This document shows, one piece after another, positions 28,007 through 36,659 of a stretch of DNA of 51,916 nucleotides. Origin of the DNA: Prochlorococcus sp. AG-436-E22. GTDB lineage: Bacteria; Cyanobacteriota; Cyanobacteriia; PCC-6307; Cyanobiaceae. The translations under genes and the position numbers were made by a program. The notes under the pieces were generated by a model. It did not search any database. It was given only the letters and a program-made list of their open reading frames with translations, and was not told the origin of the DNA. The stretch covers positions 1-51,916 of the forward strand of contig QCPG01000006.1 of NCBI GenBank assembly GCA_003212615.1, given 5' to 3'. The number at the start of each line of letters is the position of its first letter. Position 1 is the stretch's first letter.

Positions 28007-28028
28007 AGGATCAAAAAACCTGATAAAT

Positions 28029-28049
28029 TAACCGCCCACTAACCGCCCA
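28029..28049 (+). repeat. short direct repeat TAACCGCCCA, two copies
   Basis: TAACCGCCCA occurs at 28029-28038 and again at 28040-28049, an 11-base period. It is GC-rich compared with its surroundings and lies between the decayed repeat array and tRNA-Cys. Its meaning is unknown; it may be a protein-binding site or a recombination scar. Confidence 0.6.
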
Positions 28050-28137
28050 TTTCTAAACGTCTTGAGTATTAAGAATCGCTACAATAAACTCTTGTGTTTG
28101 GAACGGTTTACAGCGAATATTGTTATTAATTTTAAAA

Positions 28138-28208
28138 AGGCGGCACCCAGATTCGAACTGGGGATAAAGGATTTGCAATCCTCTGCCTTACCACTTGGCC
28201 ATGCCGCC
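28138..28208 (-). tRNA. tRNA-Cys (anticodon GCA)
   Basis: On the minus strand the acceptor stem pairs GGCGGCA with TGCCGCC, with discriminator U as usual for tRNA-Cys. The anticodon stem AGGAT/ATCCT encloses loop TGCAA-type sequence with anticodon GCA, and the T arm is CCCAG-TTCGAAT-CTGGG. The gene is 71 bases, with a short variable loop. Its 3' end faces the repeat array. Confidence 0.96.
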
Positions 28209-28250
28209 GAAAAAGATTCAATCGAGTCTTTTTATGATCTTAACAGTAAG

Positions 28251-29480
28251 GTGACTCATTCTCTATTAATTATATGCAATGGCCATGGAGAAGATGTAAT
28301 CGCATCAGAAATAATAAAAAGATTACTAAAAAAAATAAAAAATAAAAATATTGAAGTTTTGCCTTTAGTAGGAAATGGAGATGTATTTAATTCCATAAAA
28401 TCAAAGAATTTTCGTAAAATAGGATATTTAAAAGAGCTGCCTAGTGGAGGTTTTAGTAATCAAAGTCTGAAGGGATTTTTGCTTGATTTGTTTGCAGGAT
28501 TTTTAATTGATAATTTAAGAAATTTTTTACTTGTAAAACAAAAGTCAACACATAACTGCAAAATTATCGCAGTAGGAGATTTCTTGCCTTTACTTTACGC
28601 TTGGAGTTCAGGATGCGAATTTAGTTTTATTGGAACTCCCAAAAGTGATCATACTTGGAGTAGTGGCCCCGGTTGGGATTTCAGTGATTTTTATCATAAG
28701 TTGAAAGGTTCTGAATGGGACCCATGGGAAATGTTTTTAATGACATCTCCAAGATGTAAAAATTTAATTATGAGAGATAAAATCACCGCTAATAATTTGA
28801 ATAGAAAAAATATTGAGGCACAATACTTGGGTAATCCAATGATGGATTTTGTGAATGCAACAAATGAGAATATATCAAATATTATTTCTTTTAAAAGGAT
28901 TATTTTATTAGTTGGAAGTAGATACCCTGAAGCTCTTAAAAATCTTGATAATTTTCTTAATTGTTTGCAAGATTTTGATTTATCAAAGGAATTGGTAATA
29001 CTTTTGCCTTTGAGCATTAATGCGAATGTGATTCAAATTGAAAGTTATTTAAATAAATATGGTTTTATAAAACAGAGTCAAGTTAAATTTTTAATTTATG
29101 AAGATTCAGTATGGAAAAAGAAAGATCACTATATAGTTATTGGACAAGGTAAATTCAATTTATGGGCCAGTATGGCAGAAGTTGGCTTGTCTAATGCAGG
29201 AACTGCTACAGAGCAAATTGCTGGCCTTGGAATTCCATCTCTTTCTCTACCGGGATCGGGCCCACAATTTACAAAATCATTCGCAAAAAGGCAATCAAGA
29301 TTATTGGGAGGTAGTGTTTTAGTTTGCAAGAATAAAAAAATTCTTTTAAAACGTTTAAGTTTACTTTTAAAAGAAAAAGTTGATAGTTTAGAACAAGCAA
29401 AAATTGGAAAAGAAAGAATGGGGGAATCCGGAGCAAGTAAGAAAATCGTAGATTCCATAAACCTTCATTTGTTATCTTAG
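28251..29480 (+). CDS. lipid-A-disaccharide synthase-related protein (TIGR03492-type glycosyltransferase)
   Basis: A protein of the LpxB-like glycosyltransferase group found across cyanobacteria; its product is not known. The reading frame stays open far upstream, but that part runs through tRNA-Cys on the other strand, so it cannot be coding. The first sensible start is GTG at 28251, giving VTHSLLIICNGHGEDVIASE with the nucleotide-fold opening, 409 residues. Other motifs are EVLPLVGNG, FIGTPKSDHTWSSGPGWDFSD (core SDHTW), YLGNPMMDF and a C-terminal donor-site stretch GLSNAGTATEQIAGLGIPSL. True LpxB of lipid A synthesis is a separate gene. Confidence 0.82.
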   Translation: MTHSLLIICNGHGEDVIASEIIKRLLKKIKNKNIEVLPLVGNGDVFNSIKSKNFRKIGYLKELPSGGFSNQSLKGFLLDLFAGFLIDNLRNFLLVKQKSTHNCKIIAVGDFLPLLYAWSSGCEFSFIGTPKSDHTWSSGPGWDFSDFYHKLKGSEWDPWEMFLMTSPRCKNLIMRDKITANNLNRKNIEAQYLGNPMMDFVNATNENISNIISFKRIILLVGSRYPEALKNLDNFLNCLQDFDLSKELVILLPLSINANVIQIESYLNKYGFIKQSQVKFLIYEDSVWKKKDHYIVIGQGKFNLWASMAEVGLSNAGTATEQIAGLGIPSLSLPGSGPQFTKSFAKRQSRLLGGSVLVCKNKKILLKRLSLLLKEKVDSLEQAKIGKERMGESGASKKIVDSINLHLLS

Positions 29481-29515
29481 TAAATGGCACTAACGTATTA
29501 ATTATTAATTCTTTT

Positions 29516-29782
29516 ATGTATCCAATAAATGATCGGCAATATCTAAAAATTTGTGCAGAGATTGCAAAACTTATGAGTATAAGCTTATCTTCAGCTAAGA
29601 AGAAAGTAGAAATTCAAATTGCGAAAGAAGGCTCCAAAACTATTCAAGAAAAAATACAAGTTGCGCAAAATGTCTTAGAAATATGTAAAAAAAATGATGG
29701 AGATAAATTAAGTTCTTCAAGAATACTTGATAAGCTTATGGAAACTCTTGATGGTGAAGATAATTTTTTAACTGAAGATTGA
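29516..29782 (+). CDS. small conserved hypothetical protein
   Basis: An 88-residue soluble, helical protein with alternating Lys and Glu and many Ser. Helical runs include YLKICAEIAKLMSISLSSAK and KIQVAQNVLEICKKN. I recognise no family. It starts 35 bases after the lipid-A-synthase-like gene and may be co-transcribed; it converges on the RNase D-like gene with three bases between the stops. Confidence 0.65.
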   Translation: MYPINDRQYLKICAEIAKLMSISLSSAKKKVEIQIAKEGSKTIQEKIQVAQNVLEICKKNDGDKLSSSRILDKLMETLDGEDNFLTED

Positions 29783-29785
29783 TTC

Positions 29786-30421
29786 TTAATGTTCAAATAT
29801 ATTTGAGAATTTTAGTATGTCTAAATCGGCATGTACAGCAATTGTTTCGAAACATTTTTGAGCTAATTCATATCTCTTCTCTCTTTTTAAGATAACTTTT
29901 AATTTATGCATAGCTTCAATTAAATATCTAACATCATTTGCTGCATAATCTAATTGATCTTTTGTTAAATCTTCGTGGCTACCCCAATCACTGCTTTGTG
30001 AGCTTTTGTCTAATTCTATACCTAACAATTCATTAATTAAATCCTTTAAACCGTGTTTATTGGTATAAGTTCTTGCCAACTTACTAGCAATTTTTGTACA
30101 AAAAATATTTTTTGTATTAATTTTAAGATTGCATTTGAGAGCTGCTACATCAAATCTCGCATAATGAAAGATTTTAGTAATTTTTTCATCTTCAAGAAGT
30201 GCTTTTAAATGAGGTGAAGAAGATGTATTAAGTTTGATTTTTATACAGGATGTTCTTTTAAATTCATTGCATATTTGTACTAAACAGAGCCTATCTCTTC
30301 CATGAATTAAACCCATGGCTTCAGTGTCAATAGCTAGGTAGGATGATTTTTTATAAAGATTGTATAAATCTGCTGTTAAATCGCTATAAACAAGATCAAT
30401 ATTTTTATTTTCAATAGTCAT
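29786..30421 (-). CDS. rnd: RNase D-like 3'-5' exonuclease
   Basis: DEDD-family exonuclease. The 211-residue protein has the Exo I motif LAIDTEAMGL, Exo II HYARFDVAAL and the Exo III region QLDYAANDVRYLIEAMHKL with its conserved Tyr and Asp, so all catalytic acids appear present. It lacks the C-terminal HRDC domains of E. coli RNase D, so it is the short catalytic-only form seen in many cyanobacteria. Role is probably tRNA or other small-RNA 3' trimming. Confidence 0.9.
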   Translation of the reverse strand: MTIENKNIDLVYSDLTADLYNLYKKSSYLAIDTEAMGLIHGRDRLCLVQICNEFKRTSCIKIKLNTSSSPHLKALLEDEKITKIFHYARFDVAALKCNLKINTKNIFCTKIASKLARTYTNKHGLKDLINELLGIELDKSSQSSDWGSHEDLTKDQLDYAANDVRYLIEAMHKLKVILKREKRYELAQKCFETIAVHADLDILKFSNIFEH

Positions 30422-30506
30422 TTTTATTAAGTATTTAAAGTAATTTAAGATTTAGAATATTATTTAAGATTTTATTTAATTAAGAATTTTTGTCTATTAG
30501 GAATAT

Positions 30507-30535
30507 TTTACAGAATAAATCTAAAAAATTATAAT
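30507..30535 (+). promoter_or_regulatory. candidate sigma-70 promoter for the gene at 30586
   Basis: TTTACA at 30507-30512 and TATAAT at 30530-30535 are separated by exactly 17 bases, a near-consensus housekeeping promoter. Transcription would start near 30542, giving a leader of about 44 bases. Confidence 0.55.
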
Positions 30536-30585
30536 ATGATGTAACTTTAATTTTTATTCTCGAGTTACTAGAAAAAATTTATTTA

Positions 30586-31143
30586 ATGTCCTATTCCTTA
30601 AATTCAACATTATTGCTGACAATTCTATTGGCCATAGGATTATTTTTTTTTCTTAGGGCTTCTAGTAAAGATAGAACAACTATCGTTGAGATTTCATCTT
30701 CTCAGCAGCCAGTTAAGGTTTTAAATGGTTTATGTGAATGGCTTAATTTGAGGGGATGGAAGCAAACAGGAGGAGATTTTGATCAAAGAATTTTAATATT
30801 CAAGGGACAAGTTGTTTCTAGTAAATTTTTAGCAATTTTTTTAGGTTTTCTTGGCGGTTTTGGTTCTTGTGCTTTGGGATTAGTAATTATTCAAATATAT
30901 CCTAACTTAGGTTGGTGGCCTATTCTTTTAGGATTAATTGGTGGCCCGTTGTCTGGAATTGTTTATTTTAACAATTCAGCAAGAGAGGAGAAATTTGAAT
31001 TAAGGTTGATCAACGAAAATGAAAATGATTCAACTTTCATGAGACTAAGAGCGCATAGGGATGAATTAATCTCTTTAGAAAATGAACTTGGAGAAAAACT
31101 TCAATTGAAAAGTGACGGTTCTTTATTTAAAACACCTATTTAA
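30586..31143 (+). CDS. probable cofactor-assembly-of-complex-C protein (CCB2/CCB4-like), membrane protein
   Basis: A 185-residue protein with an N-terminal membrane helix (about residues 8-24) followed by FFFLRASSKDRTT, a soluble stretch with LNLRGWKQTGG, and a helical hairpin in the middle (about residues 83-130, rich in Gly). The pattern resembles the cyanobacterial/plastid CCB2/CCB4 family, which helps attach haem c-i to cytochrome b6 of the b6f complex. The resemblance is from memory of the family and should be treated as tentative; unnamed membrane protein is the alternative. Confidence 0.6.
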   Translation: MSYSLNSTLLLTILLAIGLFFFLRASSKDRTTIVEISSSQQPVKVLNGLCEWLNLRGWKQTGGDFDQRILIFKGQVVSSKFLAIFLGFLGGFGSCALGLVIIQIYPNLGWWPILLGLIGGPLSGIVYFNNSAREEKFELRLINENENDSTFMRLRAHRDELISLENELGEKLQLKSDGSLFKTPI

Positions 31144-31171
31144 GATACTTTAAAATTTTTTTCGATAATTT

Positions 31172-32200
31172 TTAATCAAAAATATTATTATCTATACAGA
31201 ATTTCTCTAACTCTTTATCATTTAACCAATCTTGGGGTTTTGTAAAAATTGATGTGAGAAATTCCTCTCTAGAACCATTTTTAGCTTTATATCCATATTC
31301 CCATCTAGCTAAAGGCGGTAAGGACATTAATATAGATTCAGTTCTGCCATTTGTTTGTAGTCCAAAAATCGTCCCTCTATCCCAAACTAAATTGAATTCA
31401 ACATATCTACCTCTTCGATATAGCTGGAATTCTCTTTCCTGCGATGAATATGTTTTAGAAGCTCTCTTTTCAATAATGGGCAAATATGAAGGGAGGAATG
31501 CCTGCCCACAGTTTTCCGCTAAAGAAAATAAATTATCCCAATTTAAATTAGATCTGCCAATATTTTGTGAAGCTTTTGATGCCTCTCCATTTTGATTATT
31601 TCCTCTATAAATATTGCCTGAACCATCTTGATAATCATAAAAAATACCCCCTATGCCTCTAGATTCATTTCTATGCTTCAAGAAGAAATATTCATCACAC
31701 CATGGTTTGAAAACTTTATGTAAATCTTTATCAACTTTCTCACAAGCTTTTTTATGCTCGTTATGAAAATTCTTTACATCAGAAAGATAAGGATAAAAAG
31801 GGGTTAAGTCTGCACCTCCCCCAAACCACCAAACAGGACCAGCTTCGAAATATCGATAATTCAGATGAACTGTAGGAATATAGGGATTCTTTGGATGCAA
31901 CACCATAGAAGTTCCCGTAGCAAACCATTCATGACCTTTGGCTTCTGGCCTTTGAGAGATTATAGATTGAGGTAATTCTTTTCCCTGTACTTCCGAGAAA
32001 TTTACGCCTGCTTGCTCAAAAATAGAACCATTTTTCAATACTCTTGATCTTCCACCGCCACCTTCGTCTCTTAGCCACGATTCTTCTGTAAATTTCCCTT
32101 TGCCATCTATATTTTCAAGCCCTGAACAGATTTTGTCTTGTAGAGTTAATAAGAGATTTTTAGTTTTTTCTCTCGAGTTTTTAGGAGGTACTTTCAACAT
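31172..32200 (-). CDS. hemF: oxygen-dependent coproporphyrinogen III oxidase
   Basis: Aerobic enzyme that makes protoporphyrinogen IX from coproporphyrinogen III for chlorophyll and heme. The 342-residue protein has the family motifs [27 protein letters not shown] (core [12 protein letters not shown]), [15 protein letters not shown], and [20 protein letters not shown] near the end. It is divergent from mrp across a 159-base spacer. Confidence 0.98.
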   Translation of the reverse strand: MLKVPPKNSREKTKNLLLTLQDKICSGLENIDGKGKFTEESWLRDEGGGGRSRVLKNGSIFEQAGVNFSEVQGKELPQSIISQRPEAKGHEWFATGTSMVLHPKNPYIPTVHLNYRYFEAGPVWWFGGGADLTPFYPYLSDVKNFHNEHKKACEKVDKDLHKVFKPWCDEYFFLKHRNESRGIGGIFYDYQDGSGNIYRGNNQNGEASKASQNIGRSNLNWDNLFSLAENCGQAFLPSYLPIIEKRASKTYSSQEREFQLYRRGRYVEFNLVWDRGTIFGLQTNGRTESILMSLPPLARWEYGYKAKNGSREEFLTSIFTKPQDWLNDKELEKFCIDNNIFD

Positions 32201-32232
32201 GTATTTAGTAAATCTTGAAGAAAAAAATTTTT

Positions 32233-32261
32233 TTGGTTAATTATAAGTTTCCCTTTATAAT
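32233..32261 (+). promoter_or_regulatory. candidate promoter for the mrp-rodA-kinase operon
   Basis: TTGGTT at 32233-32238 and TATAAT at 32256-32261 have a 17-base spacing. The leader to the mrp start at 32360 would be about 90 bases, longer than most here; I see no known riboswitch in it. Confidence 0.4.
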
Positions 32262-32359
32262 TTCTCTTAGGGGGTCCTTATTGCCTATTATTTGATAGTT
32301 CGACATAGTTCTTAATCTTTTAAACAGTCGACTACCTTGTCAAAATATTTAAAAATTTA

Positions 32360-33430
32360 ATGACCACAATAGAAGATGCGAATTTTGCTTTACAAAAAGT
32401 TCTAGATGCTGGATCACAGAAAAATGTAATTGAATTAGCTTGGATTAAAAACGTAAGAGTAACTATACCCAGAGTAATCGTAACATTATCATTACCATCA
32501 TTTGCAAATTCTCAGAGAGATAGAATTGTACAAGAGGTTAGAAAAGTACTACTGGATTTTGAAGATATTGATAATGTTCAAATAGAGATAGATAATAATC
32601 CTTCCAAAACAGAATCTCAAAATCAAAGTAATGCTCCTGAGTTGCAGAAGATTGATGGGATTCAGCACATCATAGCTGTTAGCAGTGGTAAAGGTGGAGT
32701 TGGGAAAAGTACTATTGCAGTTAATCTCGCTTGTTCTCTAGCTAAATTGGGCTTAAAAACTGGTTTGCTGGATGCGGATATATATGGACCTAATACTCCC
32801 TCAATGATGGGAGTTGCCGAACAGAATCCAAAGGTTACAGAAGGTAGTGGCAGTGATCAAAGGTTAATACCAATAAATAAATTTGGAATTTCATTGGTAT
32901 CAATGGGTTTCCTTATAGAAGAAGGTCAGCCAGTTATATGGAGAGGACCAATGCTTAATAGTATTATCCGACAATTTTTGTACCAAGTTGAATGGAATAA
33001 TCTTGATTTTTTGGTTATTGACTTGCCTCCAGGAACAGGAGACGCTCAAATATCCCTTTCTCAATCTGTGCCTATTTCTGGAGCTATAGTTGTCACTACT
33101 CCTCAACAAGTATCTTTGCAAGATGCAAGGAGGGGATTAGCAATGTTTAAACAACTAGGCGTACCTTTACTGGGAATTGTAGAAAATATGTCAGTATTTA
33201 TTCCGCCAGATATGCCAGGTAAAAAATATGAAATTTTTGGTAAAGGTGGGGGACAAACATTAGCTAAAGAAAATGATTTACCATTATTAGCCCAAATTCC
33301 TATTGAAATCCCTCTCGTTGATGAGAGTAATAAAGGTGTACCAATCTCAATAAGCCAGCCTAATAAAGAAAGTTCTGTTTTATTTGGTAATTTAGCTCAA
33401 TTAATTAAGAAACAATTTGTTAATAGTTAA
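32360..33430 (+). CDS. mrp: Mrp/NBP35-family iron-sulfur cluster carrier ATPase
   Basis: P-loop ATPase that delivers iron-sulfur clusters. The 356-residue protein has an N-terminal DUF59/MIP18-like domain (about residues 1-85), a deviant Walker A SSGKGGVGKSTIAVNLA, LLDADIYGPNTPSMMG, and DFLVIDLPPGTGD as the Walker B region. The usual CxxC metal-binding pair of many homologues is not present: the corresponding region reads ENMSVFIPPDMPGKKYEIFG (core ENMSVFIPPD), a variant common in cyanobacteria. It is first in an operon with rodA and a histidine-kinase-like gene. Confidence 0.95.
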   Translation: MTTIEDANFALQKVLDAGSQKNVIELAWIKNVRVTIPRVIVTLSLPSFANSQRDRIVQEVRKVLLDFEDIDNVQIEIDNNPSKTESQNQSNAPELQKIDGIQHIIAVSSGKGGVGKSTIAVNLACSLAKLGLKTGLLDADIYGPNTPSMMGVAEQNPKVTEGSGSDQRLIPINKFGISLVSMGFLIEEGQPVIWRGPMLNSIIRQFLYQVEWNNLDFLVIDLPPGTGDAQISLSQSVPISGAIVVTTPQQVSLQDARRGLAMFKQLGVPLLGIVENMSVFIPPDMPGKKYEIFGKGGGQTLAKENDLPLLAQIPIEIPLVDESNKGVPISISQPNKESSVLFGNLAQLIKKQFVNS

Positions 33431-33433
33431 TTG

Positions 33434-34702
33434 ATGTTTAGGAGAATTTCTTTATTAAATAAAAGAGGATTTTTACAAAAAAAAGATAACTTTAATAGAG
33501 GTTTTTTATTTTCTCCACTACTAATTATTCCGCTAATTCTAGTTATTATTTCGGGTTTATTAATAAAAAGTATTCAGGGTGATTTTTTAGAATCGAACTA
33601 TTTAGGTCATATCCTAACTGGTTTTTTAGGTTATTTTGTAGCATTTTTTATTTCTTACATACCGTTAGAGAGAATTAGAAAGTATTTGGTTCTATTTTAT
33701 TTGTGTACTTTAATATCCTTATTACTAATTTATTTTTTTGGGATTTCAGTTTCTGGAGCTCAAAGATGGCTAAACTTTGGCATCTTTTCTTTTCAGCCTT
33801 CAGAAGTAGCTAAACTTAGTACTGTATTAACTCTTGCTTTAGTACTCGACAAAAAAATAATTTTAACAATAAGAGATTTAGTATTGCCCTTATTAGTAGT
33901 AGTTATTCCTTGGTTATTAATTTTCTTTCAACCAGACTTAGGGACCTCTTTAGTTTTACTCGTTTTGACAGGTGTGATGCTCTATTGGTCGCAAATGCCC
34001 ATCGAGTGGATTTTGATATTAGTGTTTTGTATTATCACTTCTACATTATATCTAACCTTACCAACTCTTCTTATTTTCTGGATTCCAGTTATAGGATATC
34101 TTGCTTATAGATCTTCGAAAAAGAAAATTATTTTTTCTGCTGTCGCTATTTCGTTCCATTTATTAGTGGCTAAATTGACACCAATTTTGTGGCAATATGG
34201 CTTAAAAGGATATCAAAAAGATAGATTAGTTTTATTTTTAGATCCAAATAGAGATCCATTAGGTGGCGGATATCATTTGATACAGAGTCAAATTGCAATT
34301 GGTTCTGGAGGATTATTTGGGACTGGTTTGCTACAAGGTAAGCTGACTAATTTGCAATTTATACCGGAACAACATACTGATTTTATATTCAGTGCTTTAG
34401 GCGAAGAATTGGGTTTCGTGGGGTGCATGATAGTTTTATTTTTGTTCTTTTTTTTGATTAAAAAACTTATTAATACTGCAACAATTGCTAGGACTAACTT
34501 TGAATCTCTAATTGTTATTGGAATAGCCTCAACTTTTTTATTTCAAATAATTATTAACTTATTTATGACTATTGGATTAGGACCAGTTACTGGTATTCCC
34601 CTACCTTTTATGAGCTATGGTCGAACGTCATTGGTGACTAATTTTATATCTATTGGATTGGTTTTATCTATATTGAAACGTTCTAGATCACTAAAAAGTT
34701 GA
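33434..34702 (+). CDS. rodA: rod-shape determining protein RodA (SEDS peptidoglycan polymerase)
   Basis: Membrane glycosyltransferase that polymerises peptidoglycan during elongation. The ATG at 33434 is preferred; a TTG directly before it is in frame. The 422-residue protein has about ten membrane segments and the SEDS motifs SGAQRWLNFGIFSFQPSEVAKL (core GAQRWLN and QPSE), QPDLGTSLVLL, the catalytic-loop region NRDPLGGGYHLIQSQIAIGSGG (core GYHLIQSQIA) and EQHTDFIFSALGEELGF. It begins three bases after the mrp stop and its own stop overlaps the next start (TGATG). Confidence 0.96.
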   Translation: MFRRISLLNKRGFLQKKDNFNRGFLFSPLLIIPLILVIISGLLIKSIQGDFLESNYLGHILTGFLGYFVAFFISYIPLERIRKYLVLFYLCTLISLLLIYFFGISVSGAQRWLNFGIFSFQPSEVAKLSTVLTLALVLDKKIILTIRDLVLPLLVVVIPWLLIFFQPDLGTSLVLLVLTGVMLYWSQMPIEWILILVFCIITSTLYLTLPTLLIFWIPVIGYLAYRSSKKKIIFSAVAISFHLLVAKLTPILWQYGLKGYQKDRLVLFLDPNRDPLGGGYHLIQSQIAIGSGGLFGTGLLQGKLTNLQFIPEQHTDFIFSALGEELGFVGCMIVLFLFFFLIKKLINTATIARTNFESLIVIGIASTFLFQIIINLFMTIGLGPVTGIPLPFMSYGRTSLVTNFISIGLVLSILKRSRSLKS

Positions 34703-36066
34703 TGAAATCACAAATAACTATAAAAAAAATTCAAGACCTTTTGATTAAAGGAGTTCAAAATATCTATGTGGACGATGATACCTCACGAAGAATGTGGTGG
34801 GCCTCTTTAGAAGTTATTCAAAAAGAGTTCCTTTCTCAGAATTACCAACAGGGTGGTATTTGGGTTGCTTCACCTTTACCTGCTCTTAACGATAAGAAAT
34901 TTTTTAATAAACTTTATGGTTGGTTGTGGTCACCGGAGGGGTTTCCATACTTTCAAAATGAGAATGCAGGTTTTTTACCAGTGAATAATTCAGAAAAGAT
35001 GAAAAAAGATTTTGATTTAGTTAGTAATTATAAAGTCTTAAACCTTAGCCAAAAAGATGGATATGAACCTTTTTTGATGATATTAACCTCAAATTTTCAA
35101 TGCATATTATCAGTTGCAGGAGCAAAAGATAAGAAAATCCTATTAATGAAATGTGATAAAGAAAGCTTAAAGATTTCAATTGAATTAATGCATGCGAAAT
35201 TAAATCAAGAAAATTACGAGGAAGGAGTTAAATTTCGTAATGCAATTAATAATTTAGGTAATCTTAATATTAATAATCAATTTGAAAAATCTTTTTGGCC
35301 AATATTATCGGCAAAATTAGCAAAGTTTGGACCAAACCACAATATTCAGAATTCTGTAACAAACAATGAAAAAAATGTACAAATAACTGAAGCAAAATTG
35401 TTACGTGCAATTTCTCATGAAGTACGAACTCCTTTAGCAACAATAAGAACCCTAATAAGTTCTACCTTAAAAAAATATGATATGGATGAATCAATGAGAA
35501 ATCGTTTAATTCAAATAGATAATGAATGTAATGAACAAATTGATAGATTTGGTTTAATTTTTAATGCAGCAGAATTAGTAAGTAATGAATTCCCTTCATT
35601 AAATAACTTGGCAAAAATAAATTTAGCCGAAATTTTTAAAAAGCTTACTCCTTTATGGAATAAACAATTAAATCGACGTGGTATTTCTTTGAAGATAGAT
35701 ATCCCCAAACAACTGCCACAAATTTTGAGTGATTCTGAAAAATTAGAATTAATGTTAAGAGGATTAATTGATAAAAATACTAGAGGATTAAAAGAAGGTA
35801 GTACATTGATTTTAGAATTAAGACCAGCTGGTCAAAAACTCAAACTTCAACTCAAAGTACAAAAATTAGATAACAATCAAAAAGAAATTCTACAAAAAGA
35901 TAACGGTTCTGATATTGGTCCTGTTTTAAATTGGAACCCTCAAACGGGTAGTTTACAACTCAGTCAAAATGCAACTCAAAAGTTGTTAGCTAGTTTAGGA
36001 GGGCATGTCACACAAAGGCGTGATACCGGTTTGACAGTGTTTTTTCCTATTTCAGATTCAAAATGA
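34702..36066 (+). CDS. histidine-kinase-like protein with degenerate ATP-binding domain
   Basis: The ATG at 34702 shares one base with the rodA stop (TGATG), indicating coupled translation. The 454-residue protein has an N-terminal soluble domain of about 220 residues without a recognised fold, then a clear dimerisation/phosphoacceptor helix with ISHEVRTPLATIRTL (His239). The ATP-binding half is poor: the N box reads GLIDKNTRGL with Lys where Asn is expected, the G1 box reads DNGSDIG instead of DxGxG, and no GLGL second glycine box is seen. There are no membrane segments. It may be a pseudokinase or a cyanobacterial variant. No response regulator is adjacent. Confidence 0.82.
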   Translation: MKSQITIKKIQDLLIKGVQNIYVDDDTSRRMWWASLEVIQKEFLSQNYQQGGIWVASPLPALNDKKFFNKLYGWLWSPEGFPYFQNENAGFLPVNNSEKMKKDFDLVSNYKVLNLSQKDGYEPFLMILTSNFQCILSVAGAKDKKILLMKCDKESLKISIELMHAKLNQENYEEGVKFRNAINNLGNLNINNQFEKSFWPILSAKLAKFGPNHNIQNSVTNNEKNVQITEAKLLRAISHEVRTPLATIRTLISSTLKKYDMDESMRNRLIQIDNECNEQIDRFGLIFNAAELVSNEFPSLNNLAKINLAEIFKKLTPLWNKQLNRRGISLKIDIPKQLPQILSDSEKLELMLRGLIDKNTRGLKEGSTLILELRPAGQKLKLQLKVQKLDNNQKEILQKDNGSDIGPVLNWNPQTGSLQLSQNATQKLLASLGGHVTQRRDTGLTVFFPISDSK

Positions 36067-36177
36067 AATGAGAAACAAAGCTTACATTTATTAAATAATG
36101 TAGAAAATTTCCTATCAATTGTGAATTTTGTAAAATATGAATGCTAATTTCTTATTATAAATAACTCAAAATTTAGG

Positions 36178-36600
36178 ATGACTGAAACTTTAGTTGGTCA
36201 ATTTCCAAAGCATATAGGAAGTACTGGGGGTTTATTAAACTCAGCAGAAACCGAAGAAAAATATGCAATTGTATGGAACAGTTCAAAAGAACAGGCATTT
36301 GAATTACCTACTGGTGGTGCTGCTATTATGCATGAAGGTGATAATTTAATGTACTTTGCGAGAAAAGAACAATGTCTTGCATTAGGGACACAATTAAGAG
36401 CTTTTAAACCAAGAATTGAGGACTTTAAAATCTATAGAGTTTTCCCAGGTGGTGATATTGAATACTTACATCCAAAAGATGGAGTTTTCCCTGAGAAAGT
36501 TAATGAAGGAAGAGAAAAAGTCGGACATAACCCAAGGAGGATAGGTGAGAATCCTAATCCAGCTGGATTAAAGTTCACAACTAAGAATACTTTTGATTAA
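36178..36600 (+). CDS. psaD: photosystem I subunit II PsaD
   Basis: Stromal-side subunit that stabilises PsaC and docks ferredoxin. The 140-residue protein carries the family motifs [33 protein letters not shown], and the C-terminal [17 protein letters not shown] (core) plus [12 protein letters not shown]. Length is normal for cyanobacteria. It stands alone between the kinase gene and trpE; TATTAT at 36153-36158 is a possible -10 box. Confidence 0.98.
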   Translation: MTETLVGQFPKHIGSTGGLLNSAETEEKYAIVWNSSKEQAFELPTGGAAIMHEGDNLMYFARKEQCLALGTQLRAFKPRIEDFKIYRVFPGGDIEYLHPKDGVFPEKVNEGREKVGHNPRRIGENPNPAGLKFTTKNTFD

Positions 36601-36611
36601 ATTTCTCAAAG

Positions 36612-36640
36612 TTGATATAAAAGAAGAATATAATTATAAT
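36612..36640 (+). promoter_or_regulatory. candidate sigma-70 promoter for trpE
   Basis: TTGATA at 36612-36617 and TATAAT at 36635-36640 are 17 bases apart. A second TATAAT lies directly before it at 36629-36634, so there are two -10 boxes back to back. The leader to the trpE ATG at 36660 would be only about 13 bases, which leaves no room for a leader-peptide attenuator. Confidence 0.6.
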
Positions 36641-36659
36641 TTGGGTTGACATTATTAGT

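Noticed and set aside
28138-28208. Attachment site pair at tRNA-Cys
   Set aside because: No second copy of the tRNA 3' end and no integrase were seen nearby.
28062-28250. N-terminal extension of the lipid-A-synthase-like protein
   Set aside because: It is encoded across tRNA-Cys on the opposite strand and has no family resemblance.
33431-33433. TTG as the rodA start
   Set aside because: The next codon is ATG and is the more likely initiator; the difference is one residue.
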